Below the pieces are notes generated by a model. It had not been told where the DNA came from and made no database searches. It saw only the letters and a program-made list of their open reading frames with translations. From an uncultured Porphyromonas sp. (GTDB taxonomy: Bacteria > Bacteroidota > Bacteroidia > Bacteroidales > Porphyromonadaceae), in the NCBI GenBank assembly GCA_900539765.1, contig UQDF01000023.1, positions 1-31,119 on the forward strand: 31,119 bases of DNA, in the 5' to 3' direction. Position 1 is the first letter of the stretch. Every line of letters starts with the position of its first letter. A program made the translations under genes and the position numbers. Below are positions 23,317 through 31,119 of the stretch, in pieces.

Positions 23317-24714
23317 ATGAGCAATAAGTCTCGACAAGCTACGGTACGCCTGCGCTACATCGTCTCCGACCTTGTGGCGGTGCTACTGGCGACGACGCTC
23401 TTCAACGTGGTGCGCTACGTGGTCGAGGATCAGAGCGCGACCTTTGGCGAGCTGTCGCTCTTCCTCTTTAACACGAAGATGTACTGGGTGACGCTCGTGG
23501 TGGTGCTCTTTTGGATGGGCTTCCTGACGCTCTCAGGATACTATAATAAGGTATTAGCGAAGAGCCGCATTGACGAGTTCTTCCTGACGGCTGGGAGTGT
23601 CTTCGTTGGGGTGGTCATCGAGTACCTCTTCCTCGTTGTGGACGATGTAATCGATGGACGCAGTGCGCATCTGCTTCTCTTCGTCCTACTTTATCTGACG
23701 CACTTCCTCCTTATCTATGCGGGTCGCTTGACGATCACTTTGCAGCAGATCAGGTATGACCGTATGCCAGAGCATTGGCCACACATCTTGCTCATCGGTA
23801 CGCCCGAGGTGATGTCCAAGCTACAGGCGGTGCGTATGGAGATGCATTACCACGCTGTGGCGCAGCTACCCTTCGGCTCAGAGCCAGTCACACTAGAGCA
23901 GGTGCAGGAGATACTAGCAGAGCAGGCAGAGACACGGCCGATAGAAGCAATCTATATGGTGGCCAATGAGGCGGACACGCTACGAGCTACGCATCTGCTC
24001 TACGAGCTGTACCGCTGCAAGCTCCCGATCAAAATATACCTAGAGGGGGTGATGGGTGTACGCTCCTCGCTACAGGCTCGCACGCTACGAGGACTACCGC
24101 TGCACGATGTGACGCAGACGCAGATGAGCGAGATGGAGCAAAATGTAAAGTGGCTCTTCGACCGTATCGTATCGCTAATTTTGCTGGTACTCCTATCGCC
24201 TCTCTTTGCGGTGCTGGCTGTCTTGGTTCGGCGCTCTTCGGAGGGTCCCGTTTTCTACCGTCAGGAGCGTGTAGGGCGTGGTGGTAAGCCTTTTTGGATC
24301 TATAAGTTTCGCACGATGTACACAGACGCAGAGGCTGCGGGTCCTCAGCTTAGCCACGAGGGAGACAAGCGAGTCACGCCACTAGGCGCCAAGTTGCGCA
24401 AGTACAGACTAGACGAGCTACCTCAGTTTTACAATGTATTGCGAGGCGATATGTCTATCGTAGGGCCTCGCCCCGAGCGCGCTTATTATATCAAGCAGAT
24501 TCTCGAGCGGGCACCCTACTACTACCTACTACACCAGCTACGCCCGGGCATTACGTCGTGGGGTATGGTGCGGTACGGCTACGCCTCGACGGTCGATGAG
24601 ATGGTCGAGCGACTATACTATGACTGGCTCTACTACGAGCATATGTCGATCAAGCTCGACCTAGCGGTGCTGCTCTGCACGGTGGGCACTATTATCAAGG
24701 GAAAAGGAAAGTAA
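23317..24714 (+). CDS. Polyprenyl-phosphate sugar-1-phosphate transferase (exopolysaccharide initiation)
   Basis: A 465-residue membrane enzyme of the bacterial sugar transferase family (WbaP/WcaJ type), which starts a surface glycan by transferring a hexose-1-phosphate to undecaprenyl phosphate. The N-terminal third has several hydrophobic helices (about 13-33, 52-70, 88-110, 118-140), then a Rossmann-like central segment, a membrane re-entrant stretch (about 285-307) and the catalytic C-terminal domain. That domain has GPVFYRQERVGRGGKPF, KFRTM, YRLDELPQFYNVLRGDMS and VGPRPE. The sugar is unknown. No glycosyltransferase cluster adjoins it; the next gene, a ClC transporter, starts 10 bp later. 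Confidence 0.92.
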   Translation: MSNKSRQATVRLRYIVSDLVAVLLATTLFNVVRYVVEDQSATFGELSLFLFNTKMYWVTLVVVLFWMGFLTLSGYYNKVLAKSRIDEFFLTAGSVFVGVVIEYLFLVVDDVIDGRSAHLLLFVLLYLTHFLLIYAGRLTITLQQIRYDRMPEHWPHILLIGTPEVMSKLQAVRMEMHYHAVAQLPFGSEPVTLEQVQEILAEQAETRPIEAIYMVANEADTLRATHLLYELYRCKLPIKIYLEGVMGVRSSLQARTLRGLPLHDVTQTQMSEMEQNVKWLFDRIVSLILLVLLSPLFAVLAVLVRRSSEGPVFYRQERVGRGGKPFWIYKFRTMYTDAEAAGPQLSHEGDKRVTPLGAKLRKYRLDELPQFYNVLRGDMSIVGPRPERAYYIKQILERAPYYYLLHQLRPGITSWGMVRYGYASTVDEMVERLYYDWLYYEHMSIKLDLAVLLCTVGTIIKGKGK

Positions 24715-24724
24715 CACGGCTTCG

Positions 24725-26521
24725 ATGACGACTACGACTACACGCATTTCACTATTACAACGTTTTATCCTATGGCGCGAGGCTCACATCAGTGAGCGCA
24801 TCTTCGTACTGATCTTATCTTTCATCATCGGTATCCTGACGGCTCTAGCTGCCTTCGTACTCAAGCAGATGATCGGTACGATACAGCATCTCTTGATGCC
24901 CGCTATACGTCAGGCTAACGTATGGTACCTGATCCTGCCACCTATTGGTGTCCTGCTGACGGCTGGCGTGGTCAAGCTCTTCATCCGTGACGACATAAGC
25001 CACGGAGTAACGAAGGTGCTGGGCGCTATGTCGCAGCGTAAGAGTCGTATCAAGCCGCACAACATGTGGTCATCGCTCCTAGCTAGTTCGATCACCATCG
25101 GCTTCGGTGGATCGGTCGGAGCCGAGTCACCTATCGTGATGACGGGAGCCGCCATCGGGAGCAATACGGGACGGCTCTTCAAGCTGGAGCAGCGCCAACT
25201 GATGCTCCTCGTGGGGTGCGGTGCTGCGGGGGCTATCGCGGGGATCTTTAAGGCACCCATTGCGGGCTTAGTCTTTGTGGTGGAGGTGCTACTCCTCGAC
25301 CTGACGCTGAGCAGCGTGCTACCGCTACTGATTAGCTCGGTCACATCGGCTACGATGGCTTACCTACTGACGGGACAGCAGGCGATGTTTTCCTTTTACC
25401 AGAGCGACCCTTTCACGGCAGAGCGCATCCCCTACGTGATCCTGCTCGGTATCGCCTGTGGCTTCACCTCGCTCTACTTCTCCAAGGTGATGTTTGCACT
25501 CGAGAGTTGGCTCAAGAGGCGTACCAACTTCCTCAAGCGTTACGGCATCTCGATGCTGATCCTCAGTGTGGCTATCTTCCTCTTTCCTCCGCTCTTTGGC
25601 GAGGGTTACAGCACGCTCAGCGACCTAATGGCCGGACAGTACAGCTCCGTCACGGACAATAGTATTTTCGCTTCCTTCGGGAGTAACTACTGGGTCATTT
25701 TCGCTTTCCTCCTCTGCACGATGCTGATCAAGGTCTTTGCCTCCGTAGCGACCAATAGTGGCGGCGGGTGTGGCGGACTCTTTGCGCCTAGCCTCTTCGT
25801 GGGGGGCTTGTGTGGCTTTGTCTTTGCCTATGCGCTAAACTTCTTCCCCTTTATTGAGATCTACCTACCGCAAAAGAACTTTGTCCTCATGGGCATGGCG
25901 GGCGTGATGGCGGGCGTGATGCACGCTCCGCTGACGGGTACCTTCCTCATCGCTGAGCTGACTGGGGGCTACAATCTGCTCCTACCACTTATGCTGGTCG
26001 CTATCTGCTCCTACGGCACGATCCGCATCTTCATGCCTCACAGCATCTACTCCCTACGTCTAGCGCAGCAGGGCAAGCTGATGACTCACAGCAAGGATCA
26101 GGCGGTACTCACAGTGATGAGCATTGAAAATGTGATTGAGACGGACTTCGATAAGGTCTACCCCAACATGACGCTCGGCGAACTGGTTCAGGTTGTGGGG
26201 CGTGCTAAGCGCAATCTCTTTCCCGTGGTAGAGCGTGAGACAGATAAGCTCCTCGGTGTGGTCTCGCTCGATGATATACGCAATATCATGTTTCGCCCTG
26301 AGCTTTACGATCGCTACAAGGTCGACCGCATTATGGTCTCCCCGCCAGCCCGTATCCAGAGCGATATGCACATGGATCATATCATGCACCTCTTTGATGA
26401 GACCAAAGCGTGGAACCTCCCCGTCGTAACGCCCGAGGGGCAGTACCTCGGCTATGTCTCTAAGTCTAAGATATTCAACACCTACCGAGAGGTGCTCAAC
26501 GTCCTCTCACCTGACGAATAA
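24725..26521 (+). CDS. ClC-family chloride channel/transporter with CBS domains
   Basis: A 598-residue ClC protein. About 430 residues of membrane helices carry the selectivity-filter segments GGSVGAESP (with the gating glutamate at 134), GIFKAPIAGLVFVVE (the glutamate needed for proton coupling is kept) and GGGCGGLFAPSLFVGG. Keeping both glutamates suggests a Cl-/H+ exchanger rather than a channel. The C-terminal 140 residues form a CBS pair (MSIENVIETDFDKVYPNM onward, and DRIMVSPPARIQSDM onward), usually a nucleotide-binding regulatory module. It is probably co-transcribed with its neighbours. Ion preference cannot be read directly. Confidence 0.94.
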   Translation: MTTTTTRISLLQRFILWREAHISERIFVLILSFIIGILTALAAFVLKQMIGTIQHLLMPAIRQANVWYLILPPIGVLLTAGVVKLFIRDDISHGVTKVLGAMSQRKSRIKPHNMWSSLLASSITIGFGGSVGAESPIVMTGAAIGSNTGRLFKLEQRQLMLLVGCGAAGAIAGIFKAPIAGLVFVVEVLLLDLTLSSVLPLLISSVTSATMAYLLTGQQAMFSFYQSDPFTAERIPYVILLGIACGFTSLYFSKVMFALESWLKRRTNFLKRYGISMLILSVAIFLFPPLFGEGYSTLSDLMAGQYSSVTDNSIFASFGSNYWVIFAFLLCTMLIKVFASVATNSGGGCGGLFAPSLFVGGLCGFVFAYALNFFPFIEIYLPQKNFVLMGMAGVMAGVMHAPLTGTFLIAELTGGYNLLLPLMLVAICSYGTIRIFMPHSIYSLRLAQQGKLMTHSKDQAVLTVMSIENVIETDFDKVYPNMTLGELVQVVGRAKRNLFPVVERETDKLLGVVSLDDIRNIMFRPELYDRYKVDRIMVSPPARIQSDMHMDHIMHLFDETKAWNLPVVTPEGQYLGYVSKSKIFNTYREVLNVLSPDE

Positions 26522-26531
26522 GCAGCTAGCT

Positions 26532-27506
26532 ATGAAGAAAGATCAAGTTCGCATCATCTTTTACGGCACGGCTCCCTTTGCGACGGCCTGCCTAGAGCGC
26601 CTCCTTGACGAGGGCTACCCAATTGTCGCTGTCGTCACGGCTCCCGACAAGCCTGCGGGACGTGGACATCGCTTGCAGCCCTCGGCGGTAAAGCTCTGTG
26701 CGACCAAGCTCGGACTACCTATATTACAGCCGACCAACCTACGAGACGAAGCTTTCGTCCAGCAACTCACAGAGCTAAAGCCAACGCTCGGCGTGGTGGT
26801 CGCCTTCCGTATGCTACCTCGTGAGGTGTGGAGCCTCCCCCCGTGGGGGACGGTCAACATACATGGCTCGCTACTCCCGCAGTATCGTGGCGCCGCTCCG
26901 ATCAATTGGGCACTCATCAATGGCGAAAGCGAAACGGGCGTGACCCTCTTCCAGCTACGTCACGAGATCGATACAGGAGACATCATTGCCGCTTCGGCTT
27001 GTCCGATCGAGCCGGAGGACAACTTTGGCACCCTTTACGACAAGCTGATGACTCTGGGTGCTGAGCTACTGGCTCACGGCTTGAGCTTGCTAATGCAACA
27101 CGAGGGTCGCTACCCACAAGCGCTCCCGCAAGAGGAGCGTCCCGACCTGCGCCCTGCGCCTAAGCTTACGAAGGAGAATACGCGCATCGACTGGCACCAG
27201 TCAGCGCACGAGATACACAACCTGGTACGTGGCTTAGCACCTCAGCCTGGAGCCTGGACGATGCTGAAGCTTCCCAACGAAGAGCCACTTCTCGTCAAGA
27301 TCTACGCAACCACGCTCCCGCAGCAGGAAGCGGGTGAGCGACCCGTGGGAGAGTGCCTCTCTCCCCGCAAAGGTCAACTAGCCGTGCAGTGTGGCGATGG
27401 ACTCCTCCTGATTGACCAGCTAAAGCCTCAGGGCAAGAAACTGCTCTCGGCACGTGACTGGCTCAACGGACTCAAAGTCTCCGTCGAGGAGGTCCGCTTC
27501 GTCTAG
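26532..27506 (+). CDS. fmt: Methionyl-tRNA formyltransferase
   Basis: A 324-residue enzyme that formylates initiator Met-tRNA with 10-formyltetrahydrofolate. The N-terminal domain has FYGTAPFATACLERLL, the TAPDKPAGRG loop and the folate/catalytic segment HGSLLPQYRGAAPINWALINGE followed by TGVTLFQLRHEIDTGDI. The C-terminal OB-like domain runs from about 205. The ATG at 26532 starts right at the first strand; the frame remains open further upstream into the ClC gene but that part is not Fmt-like. It starts 10 bp after the ClC stop. Confidence 0.96.
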   Translation: MKKDQVRIIFYGTAPFATACLERLLDEGYPIVAVVTAPDKPAGRGHRLQPSAVKLCATKLGLPILQPTNLRDEAFVQQLTELKPTLGVVVAFRMLPREVWSLPPWGTVNIHGSLLPQYRGAAPINWALINGESETGVTLFQLRHEIDTGDIIAASACPIEPEDNFGTLYDKLMTLGAELLAHGLSLLMQHEGRYPQALPQEERPDLRPAPKLTKENTRIDWHQSAHEIHNLVRGLAPQPGAWTMLKLPNEEPLLVKIYATTLPQQEAGERPVGECLSPRKGQLAVQCGDGLLLIDQLKPQGKKLLSARDWLNGLKVSVEEVRFV

Positions 27507-27538
27507 CCACTTCCATACAAGCAAGTAGCACATCCCTA

Positions 27539-28822
27539 GTGACCCCACAGCTATCCATCACCCTGCCCCCCTCAAAGAGTCTCTACAATCGACTCTTTGT
27601 GATGGCACGGCTGGCGCATCTGCCCATCCCGTCGCTGTGGCATCAGCTAGATCTCTGTGAGGACTTGGCAGTGATGCTGCACGCCTCAAGGAGTAGCGAG
27701 GAGCGCATATCCGTAGGGGCTTCGGGTACGGCTATGCGTCTCCTGACGGCACTCTTCGCTTTGACCACAGAGCGAGAGGTTCTGCTGGTTTCGCCTGTTC
27801 GTCGTATGACGGAGCGACCACTGGCACAGCTCATCGCACTACTCACGCAGCTCGGTGCTGACCTCGCCCAACCTGCGTCTCAAGAGCCTGTCAATGCGCT
27901 CTACCCCCTAGTGCGCATTCGTCCTATGAGCCTGCAGCAGGAAGGACTCCCCACGCTAACCCTGCCGAGCGGACTAGAGAGCAGTCAGATAGTCACCGCC
28001 CTACTCCTCATTGCTCCCTATCTGCCCCACGGGCTAGCCCTCCGCTGGCAAGACGACCAGCTCCCCAGTGCCTCTTACATCCAGTTGACCTGCTCCCTGA
28101 TACAGGCGTGCGGTATAGACCTTTCAGTTGATCGCCACGGGATCTATGTTGCCCCAGGAGCCTACTGCGAGGCAACGCTCACACGCCTACTCTCGCACCC
28201 CATCGGTGACTGGTCCTCGGCGCAGTACCCCCTCCAGTGGGCACTTATGGCGCCACGTCCCTGCAAGATCTTGCTGACCAACGTTCCAGCGCAGAGTTTA
28301 CAGCCCGACGCTCGTGCCTTAGATCTACTACAGATCTCCCCCGAATGGCTAGGTGCAAGCGACGACACCCTCTGCCTTGACAGCGAGTTCCTGCAAAAGC
28401 ATCTGCGTGAACTCACCTTCGGAAGTCTCTCCCTGTCGAACAATCCTGACTTCGCACCTACACTCATTGCGCTACTGCTCTACTATCAAAAGAAAGCTCA
28501 GCTCCACGGACTAGACCTCTTACGCCTCAAAGAGAGCGACCGCATCGCCCTCCTCCTGCGCAATGGCGAGCAGCTCGGTTATCAGCTCACCTACGATACG
28601 GAGAGCGGCTTCTGCTTAGCTGGTAGCGCACCAAGCTCCGTTCACACCCCAGTACCCATTGCCACAGATGCCGATCACCGTATGGTGATGGCGTGGGCTC
28701 CCTTTGCTTGGTATAACCAGCTACAGATCGAGACTCCGCAGGCGGTTGACAAGAGCTACCCCACCTTCTGGCGAGACCTCCGCAAGCTCTGCGAGGTCAT
28801 CGCAACACCTTTATATATATGA
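27539..28822 (+). CDS. aroA: 3-phosphoshikimate 1-carboxyvinyltransferase (divergent EPSP synthase)
   Basis: A 427-residue EPSP synthase of the shikimate pathway. Recognisable motifs are LPPSKSLYNRLFVMARL, GASGTAMRLLTALFAL, a PSGLESSQIVTALLL segment (canonical SSQ), LKESDRI and DHRMVMAWAPF. Several are altered from the usual: the SRP-type loop reads RMTERPLAQLI and the DxSSAxYF site reads GDWSSAQYPLQ. This is a drift I recall as common in Bacteroidetes. The start is GTG, required because the first ATG (codon 22) would remove the substrate-binding PPSKS. It lies 32 bp after fmt and 18 bp before the helicase. Confidence 0.92.
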   Translation: MTPQLSITLPPSKSLYNRLFVMARLAHLPIPSLWHQLDLCEDLAVMLHASRSSEERISVGASGTAMRLLTALFALTTEREVLLVSPVRRMTERPLAQLIALLTQLGADLAQPASQEPVNALYPLVRIRPMSLQQEGLPTLTLPSGLESSQIVTALLLIAPYLPHGLALRWQDDQLPSASYIQLTCSLIQACGIDLSVDRHGIYVAPGAYCEATLTRLLSHPIGDWSSAQYPLQWALMAPRPCKILLTNVPAQSLQPDARALDLLQISPEWLGASDDTLCLDSEFLQKHLRELTFGSLSLSNNPDFAPTLIALLLYYQKKAQLHGLDLLRLKESDRIALLLRNGEQLGYQLTYDTESGFCLAGSAPSSVHTPVPIATDADHRMVMAWAPFAWYNQLQIETPQAVDKSYPTFWRDLRKLCEVIATPLYI

Positions 28823-28840
28823 GTCTGCATTGCCACTCCT

Positions 28841-30502
28841 ATGACCTTTGACACACTAGACCTTTCGCCCGAACTCCTTCGCGCCACCACCGACCTAGGC
28901 TTTTCCGAGCCGATGCCCGTACAGCAGGAGGTCATCCCATACCTATCCAGCCATCGCGGGGATCTGATCGCACTCTCCAAGACCGGTTCGGGCAAGACCG
29001 CAGCCTACGGACTGCCCCTCTTAGAGCGCATCATTCAGGCAAAAGGCTCCGCCCCCTGTGGACTCATCCTCACGCCAACACGAGAGCTGGCAATACAGGT
29101 ACAAAGCGACTTAGTCGCCTTGGCTAAGTATACCTCCGTCCGTCAGATCCTAGCGCTCTATGGCGGAGCTTCCATCGAGGAGCAGATCCGTCAGCTCGCC
29201 AAGGGATACCATATTATAGTAGCCACTCCTGGCAGACTATGTGACCTGCTGCGACGCAAAGCTCTCAAGCTGCGCAAAGTCTCAGTCGTCGTTCTCGATG
29301 AAGCTGATGTGATGCTCGACATGGGCTTCCAGCGAGATCTGCAGGAGATCCTGCAGGCGGTACCGCAGCAGGTGGAGCATTGGCTCTTTTCCGCCACTAT
29401 GAGCCGAGAGGTGCGGGAGATAGCCGACAACTATATCAGCAATGCTCACGAGGTGCAGATAGGTGCGCTCAATAAAGCCAATGCGGACATCAAGCATCTC
29501 TACGTAGCGGTCCCAGCACGGCACAAGTACGCCGCTCTGAAGCGTGTCGTCGACTACTACCCCAATATCTATGGGATCATCTTCTGCCGTACACGTGCCG
29601 AAACCAAGGAGATCGCTGAGTGGCTCATACGAGATGGCTACAATGCCGATGCGCTGCATGGCGACCTTAGCCAAGCGCAGCGGGATATGGTGATGAATCG
29701 CTTCCGCATACGCAACCTACAGCTACTCGTTGCCACCGACGTAGCAGCACGAGGACTCGATGTAGACGATGTGACTCATGTGCTTCACTATGGATTGCCT
29801 GCCGATCCAGACAGCTACACACACCGTAGCGGACGCACCGCTCGTGCTGGTAAGACAGGTCTCTCGATAGCCATCTGCCATCTACGCGACAGCAAGCAGA
29901 TACGCATCATCGAGCGACACGCAGGCATTCGGATTGAGTCGATGCCGCTCCCCTCTGGTCAGGAGATTTGCAAGAAGCAACTCTTCGCCCTAGCGACCAA
30001 GATCGAGTATGCCGACAGCAACGAGCATGGCACTCAGTACGATGAGCTACTCAATGCGATCGTGCAGAAGCTCGCTTGGCTCCCCCCCGAGGAGATCATA
30101 CGTCGTGTGCTCACGCTGGAGGCTGACCGTATCATGCGCTACTACGCCAATACGCCCGACCTCTCGGCTCAAGAGCTGGCGACCGAAGAGCCTAAGTATA
30201 GGGCAAAAGGTTCCCTCGAGGAGCATCGCAAAGCACCTAAAAAGCGTAGCCGTACCGACCTGCCGCCTATGACCTCGCTACGGATCAACCTCGGCAAGCG
30301 TGACAAGCTCTATCCTAATCGACTGCTAGAGTTGATCAACCGCACGCTCCCCTATCAGATCACCATCGGCAAGATAGACCTCAGTCCCAGCTACAGCTAC
30401 TTTGAGGTGGCTAGCGAATGGGCCGAGACAGTCGCTGCAGCCCTTAGCGAAGAGGAGTACAACGGACGCCCCATCCGTGTCACCATCCAGAAGGATCGGT
30501 AA
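28841..30502 (+). CDS. DEAD-box RNA helicase with DbpA-type RNA-binding tail
   Basis: A 553-residue ATP-dependent RNA helicase. Motifs in order: Q motif (FSEPMPVQQE), Walker A SKTGSGKT (46-53), PTRELAIQ, TPGR, DEAD (153-156), SAT, FCRTRAET, VATDVAARGLD and HRSGRTARAG. The last 75 residues (MTSLRINLGKRDKLYPNRLLELIN to the C-terminus) form an RRM-like domain of the DbpA/CsdA kind, which targets structured RNA such as 23S rRNA. A role in ribosome assembly or cold adaptation is inference from family. It is the last gene of the run. Confidence 0.95.
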   Translation: MTFDTLDLSPELLRATTDLGFSEPMPVQQEVIPYLSSHRGDLIALSKTGSGKTAAYGLPLLERIIQAKGSAPCGLILTPTRELAIQVQSDLVALAKYTSVRQILALYGGASIEEQIRQLAKGYHIIVATPGRLCDLLRRKALKLRKVSVVVLDEADVMLDMGFQRDLQEILQAVPQQVEHWLFSATMSREVREIADNYISNAHEVQIGALNKANADIKHLYVAVPARHKYAALKRVVDYYPNIYGIIFCRTRAETKEIAEWLIRDGYNADALHGDLSQAQRDMVMNRFRIRNLQLLVATDVAARGLDVDDVTHVLHYGLPADPDSYTHRSGRTARAGKTGLSIAICHLRDSKQIRIIERHAGIRIESMPLPSGQEICKKQLFALATKIEYADSNEHGTQYDELLNAIVQKLAWLPPEEIIRRVLTLEADRIMRYYANTPDLSAQELATEEPKYRAKGSLEEHRKAPKKRSRTDLPPMTSLRINLGKRDKLYPNRLLELINRTLPYQITIGKIDLSPSYSYFEVASEWAETVAAALSEEEYNGRPIRVTIQKDR

Positions 30503-30548
30503 AAGTCACCAGCCTATATCACAGCCCACACTCACCAAAGCATAGCCG

Positions 30549-30572
30549 GGAGAGACGCCAGTCGCTCTCTTT
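30549..30572 (+). terminator. Terminator candidate after the helicase gene
   Basis: GGAGAG-a-CG (30549-30557) pairs with CGCTCTCT (30563-30570) around CCAGT, with one bulged A, then TTCCC. It is 46 bp after the helicase stop. TCTCTTTCCC can instead pair with GGGAAGGAGAG near 30601. Confidence 0.4.
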
Positions 30573-30655
30573 CCCTAGCTAATTCCTATTTTGAGATGCT
30601 GGGAAGGAGAGAGGTTGGCGTATTCCAATTCAACTGAGACCATAAAACAGGATAG

Positions 30656-30723
30656 TGTCCTCTCCTGAAATAGTACACAGTTGGGAAGCCAACCCCAACT
30701 GTGTACTATTTCAGGAGAGGACA
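30656..30723. repeat. 68-bp perfect inverted repeat (30-bp arms, 8-nt loop)
   Basis: The arm 30656-30685 (starting TGTCCTCTCCTGAAATAG) is the exact complement of 30694-30723, with AAGCCAAC between. The outer ends are TGTCC and GGACA, TG/CA termini as in several transposon families, but no target duplication is visible on the flanks (GATAG versus ATTTC). It could be a MITE-like element, two abutted element ends, or a very stable RNA hairpin. It meets the palindrome array directly on its right. Confidence 0.8.
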
Positions 30724-30732
30724 ATTTCTCGC

Positions 30733-30784
30733 CTACGTAGGTATTTTTCCTTTTCCACGTGGAGATTTGAGAATTGCCACGTGG
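30733..30784. repeat. Second palindrome array, three units at 22 bp
   Basis: CTACGTAG (30733-30740, within palindrome CCTACGTAGG), CCACGTGG (30755-30762) and CCACGTGG (30777-30784) are spaced exactly 22 bp. The preceding ATTTCTCGC and the second spacer (AGATTTGAGAATTG) match the right and left halves of the array at 10.7 kb in order. It therefore equals one half of that array. Confidence 0.85.
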
Positions 30785-31080
30785 GGATCTACTCCTTCTA
30801 CGGATAAATCGTATCGAAGGCCTGAGAGATCCTCTCTATCACGTGCCACTGCTGCCCTCCACATGTGGTTCCCTGAAAATGGTTGACTTATTTTTTGCTG
30901 AAACTGATGTCGGTTGAAACCATTTTGTCGTCAAACTAGAATGAGTTGTCTTGACTTTTCAAAGATACTGATTTTAGTTGACTTTAGTAATTTGGGGTCG
31001 TTTTTCGTGGTATACCCCGGGCTTGTTTTTTTTCTTTTTCAAATCGGATAAACACCCCGTCGGTAATGCAACTGACTAAG

Positions 31081-31113
31081 CCAAACGCCTGTAGCAGAGC
31101 GGAGGGCGTTTGG
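31081..31113. terminator. Hairpin at the window edge
   Basis: CCAAACGCC (31081-31089) and GGCGTTTGG (31105-31113) form a perfect 9-bp stem with a 15-nt loop. What lies beyond cannot be seen, so it might terminate a minus-strand gene entering from the right. No T-run is visible within the window. Confidence 0.45.
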
Positions 31114-31119
31114 TGTGTC

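Larger units (their letters stand above)
30503..31119. other. 617-bp gene-free end region
   Basis: No ORF here looks real. It contains the terminator candidate, the 30-bp inverted repeat at 30656-30723, the second phased palindrome array (30733-30784), a CCACATGTGG palindrome (30859-30868), then AT-rich sequence. The AT-rich part has AAAATGGTT/AACCATTTT (30876-30884 and 30918-30926), three TTGACTT words (30884, 30952 and 30979), and the end hairpin at 31081-31113. Confidence 0.6.

Overview
The window looks like chromosome of a Bacteroidetes bacterium, most likely Porphyromonas or a close relative. The evidence is a leucine-rich cell-surface protein with a type IX secretion sorting tail, promoter boxes of the Bacteroidetes form TAnnTTTG, the absence of strong Shine-Dalgarno sites, and a core gene set (long-form ispG, DUF4292 lipoprotein, EnvC-like protein, divergent aroA) whose order fits that family. 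No sequence search was possible, so the genus is an inference.

Region 1 (1 to about 4.1 kb) is AT-richer and looks acquired. It has the 3' tip of an unknown gene, a run of hairpins that may be an oriT, a MobV/Pre-type relaxase, a possible integrase remnant, and an internalin-J-like leucine-rich surface protein flanked by a 23-bp direct repeat. One copy of the repeat lies in a complete terminator hairpin and the other is only half of it.

Region 2 (4.5-10.5 kb, minus strand) is a tripartite efflux operon reading TolC-like channel, lipoprotein adaptor, RND pump and small PII-like protein. Upstream of it, a 400-bp gap holds an array of 8-bp palindromes (CCACGTGG) at exact 22-bp steps. Then come a degenerate Fur-family regulator and metK, also on the minus strand. 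The metK leader of about 275 nt contains a candidate SAM-II-like aptamer, an 11-bp alternative stem and a terminator hairpin, which together suggest control by S-adenosylmethionine.

Region 3 (13.2-22.4 kb, plus strand) is a close-packed housekeeping run: galE, gcvH, purE, ispG, dut, a TPR protein, a DUF4292 lipoprotein, an EnvC-like murein hydrolase activator and ribF, closed by a strong terminator.

Region 4 (22.6-30.5 kb, plus strand) continues with a Sua5/YrdC-type tRNA-modification protein, a polyprenyl-phosphate sugar transferase, a ClC chloride transporter with CBS domains, fmt, aroA and a DEAD-box helicase with a DbpA-type C-terminus.

Region 5 (30.5-31.1 kb) has no gene. It carries a 30-bp perfect inverted repeat with an 8-nt loop, abutting a second copy of the 22-bp-phased palindrome array, then AT-rich DNA and a final hairpin. 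The palindrome arrays and the metK leader are the most interesting things found. No tRNA, rRNA, intact insertion sequence or CRISPR array was seen.
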